This document shows, piece after piece, positions 34,297-42,895 of a stretch of DNA of 64,000 bases. Every line of letters starts with the position of its first letter. Positions within the stretch are counted from its first letter, which is position 1. A program made the position numbers and the translations under genes. The DNA lies in contig NZ_NBZV01000010.1 in the NCBI RefSeq assembly GCF_002379095.1, positions 50,837 through 114,836 on the forward strand. The letters run 5' to 3'. Origin of the DNA: Polaromonas sp. AER18D-145 (GTDB taxonomy: Bacteria > Pseudomonadota > Gammaproteobacteria > Burkholderiales > Burkholderiaceae_C). The notes under the pieces were generated by a model. The model did no database searches and was not told the DNA's origin. It saw only the letters and a program-made list of their open reading frames with translations.

Positions 34297-34940
34297 TGGG
34301 CATGGATTTCCAGCCGCCGCATCCCGTGCAGTTCCAGGGGAGCGGGTTGGCCCGGGCAGTGGTTCGGACCCTCGGCTGGCGTATTGATTTTGCAGGCCTG
34401 CCGACGCTGCAGGGCGTGATTGTGGTGTACCCGCACACCTCGAACTGGGATTTCCCCATCGCCGTGCTGCTGAAGTGGGCGGTCGGCATTCCGGTGCAGT
34501 TCTGGGGCAAGGACACGCTGTTTCGCATTCCGCTGTTCGGCTCGTGGTTGCGCTGGCTGGGCGGCGTGCCCGTCAGGCGTTCGGCGCCCCAGGGCGTGGT
34601 CGGGCAGATGACGGCCATGATGAAACAGAAAAAGGCCGACGGGCAGTACTTCTGGCTGGCCCTGTCTCCGGAAGGAACACGCCGGCTCACCGCGGGCTGG
34701 CGCAGCGGTTTTTACCGGTTGGCGCTGGAAGCCGATGTTCCGGTGGGCCTGGCCGGGCTCGACTACTCTCGCAAACGCCTGGTTTTTCGCGATTTTGTGC
34801 GGCTGACCGGCGATGAAGACCGCGACCTGGAATACATGGACAAGTCCCTGCAGGACTTCCACGGCTTTCGGGCCGGCGCCGCCGCCCCCGTGCGTTTGAT
34901 CAATTCAGGCCTGCCCCAGGCCGATACCATCGTGAAATGA
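34296..34940 (+). CDS. 1-acyl-sn-glycerol-3-phosphate acyltransferase-like protein
   Basis: A 214-residue PlsC-fold acyltransferase. The catalytic HX4D motif is HTSNWD (about residue 47), and [10 protein letters not shown] is the glycerol-phosphate/acyl acceptor motif. It has no strong membrane helix apart from [16 protein letters not shown]. It probably acylates lysophosphatidate or a related lysolipid at the membrane. It overlaps purD and hemF (ATGA), so it is cotranscribed with both. Confidence 0.85.
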   Translation: MGMDFQPPHPVQFQGSGLARAVVRTLGWRIDFAGLPTLQGVIVVYPHTSNWDFPIAVLLKWAVGIPVQFWGKDTLFRIPLFGSWLRWLGGVPVRRSAPQGVVGQMTAMMKQKKADGQYFWLALSPEGTRRLTAGWRSGFYRLALEADVPVGLAGLDYSRKRLVFRDFVRLTGDEDRDLEYMDKSLQDFHGFRAGAAAPVRLINSGLPQADTIVK

Positions 34941-35857
34941 CCACCATGACCGATTCTTCCCATGTCCGCAGCTACTTGCTGGCGTTGCAGGAGTGCATCA
35001 CCAGCACCGTCGCCGCACTCGACGGTCAGCCCTTTGTGGCCGACCACTGGCACAAGGAGCCCGGCGAGACGCTCCAGGGCAACGGCATCACCCGCATCCT
35101 GGAGCAGGGCGGGGTGTTTGAACGCGCCGGCTGCGGCTTCTCGCATGTGCGCGGCCCCAAGCTGCCGCCCTCGGCCACGCAGCACCGGCCCGAGCTGTCC
35201 GGCGCGCCTTTCGAGGCCATGGGTGTGTCGCTGGTGTTTCACCCGCGCAACCCCTATGTGCCCACCGTGCACATGAATGTGCGCATGATCGCGGCGACGC
35301 CGGCGTCCGGCCCGACGGCCTACTGGTTCGGCGGCGGCATGGATTTGACGCCGTATTACGGGTTTGACGAGGATGCGGTGCATTTCCACCAGACCTGCAA
35401 GGACGCCCTGGGCCCGTTTGGCGAGGACAAGTACCCGCGCTTCAAGACCTGGTGCGACGAGTATTTCTACCTCAAGCACAGGGGCGAGCAGCGGGGCATA
35501 GGCGGCGTGTTTTTCGATGATTTCCAGGAACTGGGCTTCGAGGGCAGCCTGGCGATGATGCGTTCGGTCGGCGACGCCTTCCTGGCCGCCTACCTGCCCA
35601 TTGTCGAGCGCCGCAAGGACATGGTTTACGGCGAGCGTGAGCGCGATTTCCAGCTCTATCGCCGCGGCCGTTATGTGGAGTTCAACCTGGTCTGGGACCG
35701 CGGCACCCACTTTGGCCTGCAGTCGGGCGGGCGCACCGAGTCCATCCTGATGTCGATGCCGCCGCTGGCCGCCTGGTCCTACCAGCGTCCCGTCGAGGCC
35801 GGTTCGGCGGAGGCGCGGCTGTCCACGGAGTTTCTGGTCAGGCGGGACTGGCTTTGA
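34937..35857 (+). CDS. hemF: Oxygen-dependent coproporphyrinogen III oxidase
   Basis: A 306-residue enzyme converting coproporphyrinogen III to protoporphyrinogen IX with O2 in haem synthesis. Family blocks: [47 protein letters not shown], and [20 protein letters not shown]. The start ATG 34937 overlaps the preceding stop; an in-frame ATG at 34946 is equally possible. Confidence 0.97.
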   Translation: MTTMTDSSHVRSYLLALQECITSTVAALDGQPFVADHWHKEPGETLQGNGITRILEQGGVFERAGCGFSHVRGPKLPPSATQHRPELSGAPFEAMGVSLVFHPRNPYVPTVHMNVRMIAATPASGPTAYWFGGGMDLTPYYGFDEDAVHFHQTCKDALGPFGEDKYPRFKTWCDEYFYLKHRGEQRGIGGVFFDDFQELGFEGSLAMMRSVGDAFLAAYLPIVERRKDMVYGERERDFQLYRRGRYVEFNLVWDRGTHFGLQSGGRTESILMSMPPLAAWSYQRPVEAGSAEARLSTEFLVRRDWL

Positions 35858-36510
35858 GTGCTGTGCCGTCACCGGGCGCAAAACGCATTGGCGAGACTCT
35901 GAAAAAGCGCGTGGGCGTTTTTGGCGGCGCGTTTGACCCGCCGCATCGGGCCCACGTGGCGCTGGCAGAGGCTGCGCTGGCGCAGCTGGCGCTGGATGCC
36001 CTGCACATCATTCCGACCGGCCAGGCCTGGCACAAGACCCGTACGCTCAGCGCCCCCGAACATCGGCTGGCCATGGCCCGGCTCGCGTTTGCCGGGCTGG
36101 ACCGTGTGGTGGTGGACGACCGGGAAATCCGGCGTGCCGGCCCCAGCTTCACCGTCGACACGCTGGAGGCCCTGCAGGCCGAAAACCCCGGTGCCCAGCT
36201 CTACCTGGTTATTGGTAACGACCAGTTCGCCGCCCTGGAGACATGGCACCGCTGGCAGGCGGTTCTGGAAATAGCTATAATTTGTATAGCAAACCGCGCC
36301 GGTTCGACAAGCACTGGTGCCGGTTTTGACCCTGAAAATCAGGCCAGGCACGCGGTTTTGACCCTGAAAATGCCCCTGATGCCCGTCAGTGCCACCGACA
36401 TTCGGCGGCAAATCAGTTCAGGCAACGCCAGCCCGCAGGGCTGGACCCACTTGGTTCCAGAGCCGGTTGCGCGTTATATTGAGCGCCATCATCTCTACAT
36501 TTCCCCGTAA
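35854..36510 (+). CDS. nadD: Nicotinate-nucleotide adenylyltransferase with repeat-derived insert
   Basis: A 218-residue enzyme making deamido-NAD from nicotinate mononucleotide and ATP. The nucleotidyltransferase motif is [20 protein letters not shown] and the second is [16 protein letters not shown] 35854, overlapping the hemF stop, or GTG 35863 is the start. Between residues about 140 and 172 the protein carries [20 protein letters not shown], then [13 protein letters not shown], where other NadD proteins have a short loop. The DNA there is a GCTATA...TATAGC hairpin plus a direct repeat. The frame and the catalytic motifs on either side are intact. Confidence 0.9.
   Translation: MSAVPSPGAKRIGETLKKRVGVFGGAFDPPHRAHVALAEAALAQLALDALHIIPTGQAWHKTRTLSAPEHRLAMARLAFAGLDRVVVDDREIRRAGPSFTVDTLEALQAENPGAQLYLVIGNDQFAALETWHRWQAVLEIAIICIANRAGSTSTGAGFDPENQARHAVLTLKMPLMPVSATDIRRQISSGNASPQGWTHLVPEPVARYIERHHLYISP
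36271..36371. repeat. Hairpin and tandem repeat inside nadD
   Basis: ATAGCTATAATTTGTATAGC (36271-36290) contains a GCTATA/TATAGC hairpin related to the GCTAT repeats elsewhere. It is followed by two copies of CGGTTTTGACCCTGAAAAT, about 32 bases apart, near 36321-36340 and 36353-36371. The whole stays in frame with nadD. Confidence 0.7.
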
Positions 36511-36546
36511 TTCCCCGTCAACTCACTCATTGAAGCACACCACTGC

Positions 36547-37338
36547 ATGACTTCCACCCCTGCCAACACCGCCAGCACCGCTGCGAAAAAAGACGTCCAG
36601 AAACTGCAGCGAGCCATCATTGATGGGCTGGAAGATGTGAAGGCGGCAGACATCCAGGTGTTCGACACGGAGCACATCACCTCGCTGTTCGAGCGTGTGA
36701 TCATCGCCTCGGGCAGTTCCAACCGGCAGACCAAGGCACTGGCCGCCAGTGTCCGTGATGCCGTACGTGACGCCGGTTTTGCCAAGCCGCGCATCGAGGG
36801 CGAGGAAAACGGCGAGTGGATCATTGTGGATTGCGGGGCCGCCGTGGCGCACATCATGCAGCCGACGATCCGCCAGTACTACCACCTCGAAGAGTTGTGG
36901 GGCGACAAACCCGTCAAGCTCAAGCTGGGCGCGCCTGCACCGCTGGTCAAGGCGTCCAAGCCCGAAGTCGAGGAAGCGCCCAAGCCGGCCAGGTCGCGTG
37001 CTGGTGCCAAATCGACCGCCAAGCCAGGCAAGGCTGCGGCCAAACCTGCCGCCAGAAAAGTTGTCGCCCGAACCGATGACGGCACTTACGTGGGTCGGGT
37101 CGGCAAGATGACCGACTGGACCGCCAAGCGCAATGCCGCCGCACCGGCTGCGGAGCCTGCTGCCAAACCCGTCAAGGCGGCTGCTAAAACGGCGGTGAAA
37201 AAAGCGCCTGCGAAGACACCGATCGTCAAGATTCCTGTCGCCAAAAAAGTCGCGGCGAAGAAAACGGTTGCAAAAGCAGCAGCCAAGACGGCTGCCAGGA
37301 AACCCGCTGCGAAGAAAACCACGACCCGGAGCAAATGA
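36547..37338 (+). CDS. rsfS: Ribosomal silencing factor RsfS with long basic tail
   Basis: A 263-residue protein, about twice the usual length. Residues about 15-125 are the RsfS/YbeB domain ([68 protein letters not shown]), which binds ribosomal protein uL14 and blocks subunit joining. The remaining 135 residues are Ala/Lys/Pro-rich with histone H1-like units ([32 protein letters not shown]). Such a tail could bind rRNA. It overlaps rlmH by 4 bases, a common rsfS-rlmH pairing. Confidence 0.93.
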   Translation: MTSTPANTASTAAKKDVQKLQRAIIDGLEDVKAADIQVFDTEHITSLFERVIIASGSSNRQTKALAASVRDAVRDAGFAKPRIEGEENGEWIIVDCGAAVAHIMQPTIRQYYHLEELWGDKPVKLKLGAPAPLVKASKPEVEEAPKPARSRAGAKSTAKPGKAAAKPAARKVVARTDDGTYVGRVGKMTDWTAKRNAAAPAAEPAAKPVKAAAKTAVKKAPAKTPIVKIPVAKKVAAKKTVAKAAAKTAARKPAAKKTTTRSK

Positions 37339-37802
37339 GGCTGACGATTGTCGCCGTCGGGCAAAAGGTGCCCGACTGGGCGCAAACCGCCTACGACGAC
37401 TACGCCAAGCGTTTTCCGCCGGAGCTGCGGGTCGAACTCAAGGCCGTCAAGACCGAGCCGCGCGCCTCCAAGACGCTGGACACCCTGCTGGCGGCTGAGC
37501 GCCAGCGCATCGAAGGCGTGATTCCCAAGGGGACCCGCATCGTCGCGCTGGATGAACGCGGCACCGCCATGACCACGGTGGCCCTGGCCGACAAGCTCAG
37601 GAGCTGGCAGCGCGAAGGCGACGACGTGGCCATCGTCATCGGCGGCCCGGACGGGCTGGACCCCGCCTTCAAACAGGCCGCCCACGAGCGCCTGCGCCTG
37701 TCGGACCTGACCTTGCCGCATGCCATGGTGCGTGTGCTGCTGATCGAGCAGCTCTACCGCGCCTGGAGCATTACGGTCAATCATCCCTATCACAGGGAAT
37801 GA
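37335..37802 (+). CDS. rlmH: 23S rRNA pseudouridine-1915 N3-methyltransferase
   Basis: A 155-residue SPOUT methyltransferase acting on the 70S ribosome (m3-psi 1915, helix 69). The knotted SAM site is [15 protein letters not shown], and the C-terminus [20 protein letters not shown] then HPYHRE is highly conserved. It is cotranscribed with rsfS. Confidence 0.97.
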   Translation: MRLTIVAVGQKVPDWAQTAYDDYAKRFPPELRVELKAVKTEPRASKTLDTLLAAERQRIEGVIPKGTRIVALDERGTAMTTVALADKLRSWQREGDDVAIVIGGPDGLDPAFKQAAHERLRLSDLTLPHAMVRVLLIEQLYRAWSITVNHPYHRE

Positions 37803-37905
37803 TGCCCCCACGGTCGCTCACTGCGTGTAGCTCCCTGCCCCCCGAGGGGGCCGCTGCGCCTGCGGCCTGGCATAGCCAGTTCCGCGGCCCCTGCTTGAAA
37901 GGGAA
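37803..37905. repeat. CCCCCGAG-type dispersed repeat
   Basis: This copy reads GCCCCCACGGTCGCTCACTG then CTCCCTGCCCCCCGAGGGGG and CCGCTGCGCCTGCGGCCTGG. It fills most of the 133-base gap between rlmH and the Maf gene. Shorter relatives lie at 27541 and 49619. Confidence 0.7.
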
Positions 37906-37935
37906 GGGCCGCCACGTGACTACTTTGCTTACTGT

Positions 37936-38538
37936 ATGACCGACTTCATTTACCTTGCGTCCCAAAGCCCGCGGCGCCGCCAACTGCTTGAACAGTTGGG
38001 TGTGGATTGCCAATTGCTGCTGCCCGACGCCGGCGAAGACAGCGAAGCGCTCGAGGTGGTGCTGCCTGGCGAGGCGCCCACTGCCTACGTGCAGCGCGTC
38101 ACCCAGCTCAAGCTCGACGCTGCGGTGGCGCGTCTGAAACAACGCGGTTTGCCGCCGGCACCGATTTTGTGTTCGGACACCACGGTGGCGATGGGGCGCC
38201 GCATCTATGGCAAACCCGACGATGCCGGCCATGCCGAAAGCATGCTGGCCGAACTGGCCGGGCATACCCACCGGGTGCTGACGGCCGTGGCGATGCAGCG
38301 TGGCCGCAAGCGGCTGCAGGCGCTGAGCGTGTCGCGCGTGACTTTTGCGCCCATGAGCCGGGCCCAGATTCGCGCCTACGTCGCCACGGGCGAGCCGCTG
38401 GGCAAGGCCGGCGCCTACGCCATCCAGGGTCGGGTGGCGATGTTCATCTCGCACATGAGCGGCAGTTATTCCGGCATCATGGGCCTGCCGCTGCATGAAA
38501 CCGCGCTGTTGCTGCAAGCGGCCGGCCTGAAAATATAA
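37936..38538 (+). CDS. Maf-family nucleotide pyrophosphatase (YhdE-like)
   Basis: A 200-residue Maf protein that hydrolyses non-canonical or excess nucleoside triphosphates to monophosphates. It shows LASQSPRRRQLLEQLGV, the catalytic Asp in ILCSDTTVAMGRRIYGKP, and GEPLGKAGAYAIQGRVAMFI. The SDTTV and GKAGAYAIQG versions suit the YhdE (dTTP/UTP) branch more than YceF. It sits just before rng, the usual maf-rng order. Confidence 0.92.
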   Translation: MTDFIYLASQSPRRRQLLEQLGVDCQLLLPDAGEDSEALEVVLPGEAPTAYVQRVTQLKLDAAVARLKQRGLPPAPILCSDTTVAMGRRIYGKPDDAGHAESMLAELAGHTHRVLTAVAMQRGRKRLQALSVSRVTFAPMSRAQIRAYVATGEPLGKAGAYAIQGRVAMFISHMSGSYSGIMGLPLHETALLLQAAGLKI

Positions 38539-38562
38539 AGCAGCGCTCCACTAGAAGACACC

Positions 38563-40044
38563 ATGCAACAAGACATCCTGATCAACTGGTCGCCCCAGGA
38601 AACCCGTGTGGCCGTGGTCGAGTACGGGGCGGTGCAGGAGCTGCATGTCGAACGCACGCTGGAGCGCGGCCTGGTCGGCAATGTCTACCTCGGCAAGGTG
38701 GTCCGGGTGCTGCCGGGCATGCAGTCGGCTTTCATCGACATCGGCCTGGAACGCGCCGCGTTTTTGCATGTGGCGGACCTGATGAGCAGCATCAACAGCC
38801 GGCATGCCGATGCCGACAACGCGGCGGCCCCCGCGGCAGCGCTGCAGCCGATTGAAAAACAGCTGTTTGTCGGCCAGTCGCTGATGGTGCAGGTGCTCAA
38901 GGACCCGATTGGCACCAAGGGCGCGAGGCTGACCGCGCAGGTCAGCATCGCCGGCCGGCTGCTGGTGTTTCTGCCGCAGGACAACCACATCGGCGTGTCG
39001 CAAAAAATCCCTGCCGCACAGCGCGAGGACTTGCGCCAGCGCCTGCAGGCCCTGACCGGCGACATGGGCGGCGGCTTCATCCTGCGCACCAATGGCGAAG
39101 ATGCCACCGATGCGGAGCTCGACGAGGACATCGCCTACCTGCGCAAGACCTGGGCCCGCATCAAGGACGCCGCGCTGCGCTTGCCGCCGACCTCGGTGCT
39201 GCACCAGGACCTGAACCTGCTGCAGCGCGTGCTGCGCGACATGGTGGTGGAAACCACGCAGAGCATACGCATCGACTCACGCGAGCAGTTCAACCAACTC
39301 AGGCTGTTCGCCACGGAGTTCATGCCGGCAACCCTGCAGCGGCTGCAGTTGCACAGCGGCGAGCGCCCGATTTTCGATCTCTTCAACATCGACGAGGAAA
39401 TAGCCAAGGCGCTGGGCCGGCGGGTGGACCTGAAATCGGGCGGCTACCTGATCATCGACCAGACCGAGGCGCTGACCACGGTGGACGTCAACACCGGCGG
39501 TTTTGTCGGTGCGCGCAATTTTGACGACACGATTTTCAAGACCAACCTGGAAGCCTCGCAGGCGATTGCGCGGCAGTTGCGCCTGCGCAACCTGGGCGGC
39601 ATCGTGATCGTCGATTTCATCGACATGCTGCGTGACAGCCATCGCGACGCCGTGCTGGCGGAGTTCCAGAAGCAGCTCGCACGCGACCGCATCAAGACCA
39701 GCGTCAACGGTTTTTCTGCGCTGGGCCTGCTCGAGATGACGCGCAAGCGCACACGCGAGTCGCTGGCGCACCAGCTGTGTGAACCGTGCAGCGCCTGCCA
39801 GGGCAAGGGCATTGTGAAGACGGCGCGTAGCGTCGGCTACGACATCCTGCGCGAGATCCTGCGCGAGGCCCGCCAGTTCAATCCCCGGGAGTTCAGGGTG
39901 ATTGCCTCGCCCAAGGTGATCGAGCTGTTTCTCGACGAGGAAAGCCAGCACCTGGCGGGCCTGAGCGACTTCATCGGCAAACCGATCTCGCTGCAGTCCG
40001 AAGCCGCCATGGCGCAGGAACAGTACGATATCGTCCTGCTCTGA
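38563..40044 (+). CDS. rng: Ribonuclease G
   Basis: A 493-residue RNase E/G protein. It has an S1 domain about 38-125 (RGLVGNVYLGKVVRVLPGMQ, AFIDIGLERAAFLHV), the catalytic DNase I-like region with the metal-binding Asp residues in TTVDVNTGGF and VIVDFIDM, and the zinc-link CEPCSACQGKG (about residue 410). It processes 16S rRNA 5' ends and degrades mRNA. It lacks the long RNase E scaffold tail. Confidence 0.96.
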   Translation: MQQDILINWSPQETRVAVVEYGAVQELHVERTLERGLVGNVYLGKVVRVLPGMQSAFIDIGLERAAFLHVADLMSSINSRHADADNAAAPAAALQPIEKQLFVGQSLMVQVLKDPIGTKGARLTAQVSIAGRLLVFLPQDNHIGVSQKIPAAQREDLRQRLQALTGDMGGGFILRTNGEDATDAELDEDIAYLRKTWARIKDAALRLPPTSVLHQDLNLLQRVLRDMVVETTQSIRIDSREQFNQLRLFATEFMPATLQRLQLHSGERPIFDLFNIDEEIAKALGRRVDLKSGGYLIIDQTEALTTVDVNTGGFVGARNFDDTIFKTNLEASQAIARQLRLRNLGGIVIVDFIDMLRDSHRDAVLAEFQKQLARDRIKTSVNGFSALGLLEMTRKRTRESLAHQLCEPCSACQGKGIVKTARSVGYDILREILREARQFNPREFRVIASPKVIELFLDEESQHLAGLSDFIGKPISLQSEAAMAQEQYDIVLL

Positions 40045-40064
40045 AGCACCGACCTCTGTCCTGC

Positions 40065-40823
40065 ATGCCTGCCACCCCCGTCACCCCCGCCAGCACTCAG
40101 CGCCCGATACCGATTCTGGTCTATCACCAGATCAGCGAAGCGCCACCCAAAGGTGCGCCTTTTCGCAGCCTCTACGTCTCGCCTTCCGCCTTTTCGCGCC
40201 AGATGGCCCTGCTGAAATTGCTGGGCTACCAGGGGCTGTCGATGAGCGCGCTGTTGCCCTATCTGCGCGGTGAAAAAAACGGCAAGGTGGTCGGCATCAC
40301 CTTTGACGATGGTTACCGCAACAACCTGACCCATGCGCTGCCGGTGCTGCAGCGCCACGGGTTTTCATCCACCTGTTATGCCGTCAGCGGGCTGCTGGGC
40401 AAGACCAACGAATGGGACCAGGGCATTGGCATCGCGCAGGTGCCGCTGATGACCGCTGACGAGTTGCGCCTGTGGGTGGCCGGCGGCCAGGAGGTCGGAT
40501 CCCACACGCAGAGCCACGTGCGCCTGCTGCAAAGCGATGACCACACCGCGCTCGCTGAAATGACCGGGGACCGGGCGGCGCTCGAAGGGCTGTTGGCCAC
40601 CCCCGTGCGGCATTTCTGTTATCCCTTCGGTGAGTACGCGTCGCAGCACCTGGCCATGGCTCGCCAGGCCGGCTTCCAGACCGTGACCACCACGCGGCGC
40701 GGCCGCAGTTCCGCCAAGAACGACCTGATGGAGTTGCCGCGGGTGCCTGTCGTGCGTTCCACCAGCCTGCCGGTGTTCTGGCTGAAGATTGCGACGGCCT
40801 ACGAAGACCGGGACCGCACATGA
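40065..40823 (+). CDS. Polysaccharide deacetylase family protein
   Basis: A 252-residue NodB-fold enzyme: PILVYHQISEAPPKG at the N-terminus, the metal-binding TFDDGYRNN (Asp-Asp), SHTQSHVRL (two His) and HFCYPFGEYASQH. It probably removes N-acetyl or O-acyl groups from a cell-surface sugar or lipid-linked glycan. No signal peptide is evident, so it may act at the cytoplasmic face. Its gene overlaps the following glycosyltransferase by ATGA. Confidence 0.88.
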   Translation: MPATPVTPASTQRPIPILVYHQISEAPPKGAPFRSLYVSPSAFSRQMALLKLLGYQGLSMSALLPYLRGEKNGKVVGITFDDGYRNNLTHALPVLQRHGFSSTCYAVSGLLGKTNEWDQGIGIAQVPLMTADELRLWVAGGQEVGSHTQSHVRLLQSDDHTALAEMTGDRAALEGLLATPVRHFCYPFGEYASQHLAMARQAGFQTVTTTRRGRSSAKNDLMELPRVPVVRSTSLPVFWLKIATAYEDRDRT

Positions 40824-42004
40824 GTGGCTCGCCCGTCCAGCCCGAGGCCTCGCGCAGGCTGCGCATTGCGGTGCTGAACCGCATTTTTGACCCGGCCGGG
40901 GGTGGGGCAGAGCGTTATTCGATTGCGTTGGTTGAGCAACTTGCGCAGCGCCACGAGATCCATGTGTTTGCGCAGCAGATCAGGCACAGCGCACCGGGCG
41001 TGACTTACCACCTCGTTTCCACGCCTCTGCGCAAGCCGCGCTGGCTGAATCAGCTCTGGTACGCCACCGCCACCTGGTGGGCCACGCGCCGGGGTTTTGA
41101 CCTTGTCCACTCCCATGAAAACACCTGGCAGGGCCAGGTGCAGACCGTGCATGTGCTGCCGGTGAAATACAACCTGTTTCATGGCCGGACCGGCTGGCGG
41201 CGCGTGCTGGCCTGGGCCAAGGTCTGGACCAGCCCGCGCCTGTTGACCTACCTGGGGCTGGAGCGCCTGCGGGTCGCGGCCCGGGGCGGGCGCTGTGTGG
41301 TGGTGACGTCGGCCAGCCTGGGTGACACCCTGGCCGCGACCTACCCGGGCACGGTGGCGGTCACCACCGTCATCACGCCGGGGGTGGTGTTGCCCGCAGT
41401 CCCCACCGGCGCGGCCGAACAAGGGGCTGCCCGTAGGCAGCTGGGCCTGCCGCCCGGGGGACGCTGCCTGCTGCTGGTGGGAAATGACTACCGCAAGAAG
41501 GGCTTGGGGACGCTGCTGCGGGTGCTGCACGACCTGCCGGCGGACGTGGTGCTGGCGGTGGTGGGCAACCCGGGGCAAATCCCGGTGTTTGAACGGCAGG
41601 CGCAAGCCGAGGGTGTGGCCGGGCGCGTGTTTTTCCTCGGATCGCTGCAGGACGTGGCGCCTGCCTACCGCGCGGCGGACTGCCTGGTGCACCCGACGCT
41701 GGAGGATACGTTTGCCATGGTGGTCCTGGAGGCCATGGCGCACGGTTTGCCGGTGGTGGTCAGCAGTGCGACGTACTGCGGTATTTCCAGCCTGCTCAGC
41801 CATGGCGCCGATGCGCTGCTTCTGGACGATCCGCAGGATGCCGCGAAACTGGCCAACACCCTCCAACAGGTGCTCGGCGACGAGGCGCTGCGGCAGCAGC
41901 TGGGTGGCCAGGCGAGGGCGTTTGCAAGCCGCTACCAGTGGCCGGCCATTGCGCGCCAGCAGGAGGCGCTGTACTTCGCGACGCTGGCCGCTGAGCAGCG
42001 CTGA
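40820..42004 (+). CDS. GT4-family glycosyltransferase (LPS core type)
   Basis: A 394-residue GT-B glycosyltransferase. The N-terminal half starts LRIAVLNRIFDPAGGGAERY; the C-terminal nucleotide-sugar domain has LLLVGNDYRKKGLGTLLRVL, RVFFLGSLQDVAPAYRAADC and the EX7E-like block LVHPTLEDTFAMVVLEAMAHGLPVV. The start and overall shape resemble WaaG/RfaG, so lipopolysaccharide core synthesis is likely. It is coupled to the deacetylase. Confidence 0.88.
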   Translation: MSGSPVQPEASRRLRIAVLNRIFDPAGGGAERYSIALVEQLAQRHEIHVFAQQIRHSAPGVTYHLVSTPLRKPRWLNQLWYATATWWATRRGFDLVHSHENTWQGQVQTVHVLPVKYNLFHGRTGWRRVLAWAKVWTSPRLLTYLGLERLRVAARGGRCVVVTSASLGDTLAATYPGTVAVTTVITPGVVLPAVPTGAAEQGAARRQLGLPPGGRCLLLVGNDYRKKGLGTLLRVLHDLPADVVLAVVGNPGQIPVFERQAQAEGVAGRVFFLGSLQDVAPAYRAADCLVHPTLEDTFAMVVLEAMAHGLPVVVSSATYCGISSLLSHGADALLLDDPQDAAKLANTLQQVLGDEALRQQLGGQARAFASRYQWPAIARQQEALYFATLAAEQR

Positions 42005-42022
42005 CAAGCTGCGTTCAGGCCT

Positions 42023-42895
42023 TCAGGCCACCAGCTTGAAGTGTTTGCGGCTGAAGTCCAGGCCGGTGAGCAGCTCGATTCGGCGCATCAGGTGGTATTT
42101 GTTTTCCTTGCGGGTGGGCTGGTAGGCCGGGTCGATCTGCAGGTCCTGCTCGGCTCCTGTGAGCAGCCATGCCTGCACGGCTTTCGGGTGGGTTCCCTTG
42201 AAAGCCTCCAGCGCGCGCGCATCGAACTGGCTGTACTTGATTTGCATGGTCGTTGAATCGGCCCAGTACTTGCTGACCTGGTCGAGCTTTTTCTGCATGT
42301 CCTCGTTGCGGCGAATCCAGCCATAGTGGTAGATGTGGGCGTTGGCCAGCGCCGCCTGCGGATTGCGCGGGCGCTTGTGTTCGGTGGTCACCAGCCAGTA
42401 CTGCCCGTCGGGCGCGTAGGAGCGGATGGTATTCCTGATCAGCCGGCACTCGCGGCGGTACCAACCGGGGCTCACCGAGACCCACTGCGCCGAGCCGTAA
42501 AAGTGGTGGTAGTCGAAGACCAGTGCTTCCACCGCCGGGTTGCCATGGTGCTGCTCGACACTGGCGCGGATCGCGGCCAGGTCCTCTTCATGCACCACCT
42601 CGTCACCCTCGAGGTAGAAGGCCCAGTCGCCGGTGCAGGAATACTGGGCAATCATTTTCTGCTGCGCGTAGACAAAGCCGCGGTCGGCCATGCGTTCGTT
42701 CCAGAGGGTTTCAATCACGCGGATTTTCGGGTCGCCAATCGCCAGCACGCGTGCCAGCGTTTCGTCGCTGCCGCGGCCCACGGCCACGACGAATTCGTCG
42801 ACCAGCGGCAGCAGGGAGCGGATCGAGGCTTCAAACGGAAAGCCCAGCTCGACACCGTTGCGGATGAAGGTAAAACCACTGATGGAAATTGTCAT
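42023..42895 (-). CDS. GT2-family glycosyltransferase-like protein
   Basis: A 290-residue protein with a nucleotide-diphospho-sugar transferase fold: SISGFTFIRNGVELGFPFEA at the start, VVAVGRGSDETLARV, and a DXD-like position in AFYLEGDEVVHEEDLAAI where the usual DxD is EGDE. It then has GWYRRECRLIRN. It is probably another surface-glycan enzyme; the changed DxD makes the donor uncertain. Its start overlaps the msbA stop by 4 bases (ATGA), so the two are cotranscribed. Confidence 0.8.
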   Translation of the reverse strand: MTISISGFTFIRNGVELGFPFEASIRSLLPLVDEFVVAVGRGSDETLARVLAIGDPKIRVIETLWNERMADRGFVYAQQKMIAQYSCTGDWAFYLEGDEVVHEEDLAAIRASVEQHHGNPAVEALVFDYHHFYGSAQWVSVSPGWYRRECRLIRNTIRSYAPDGQYWLVTTEHKRPRNPQAALANAHIYHYGWIRRNEDMQKKLDQVSKYWADSTTMQIKYSQFDARALEAFKGTHPKAVQAWLLTGAEQDLQIDPAYQPTRKENKYHLMRRIELLTGLDFSRKHFKLVA

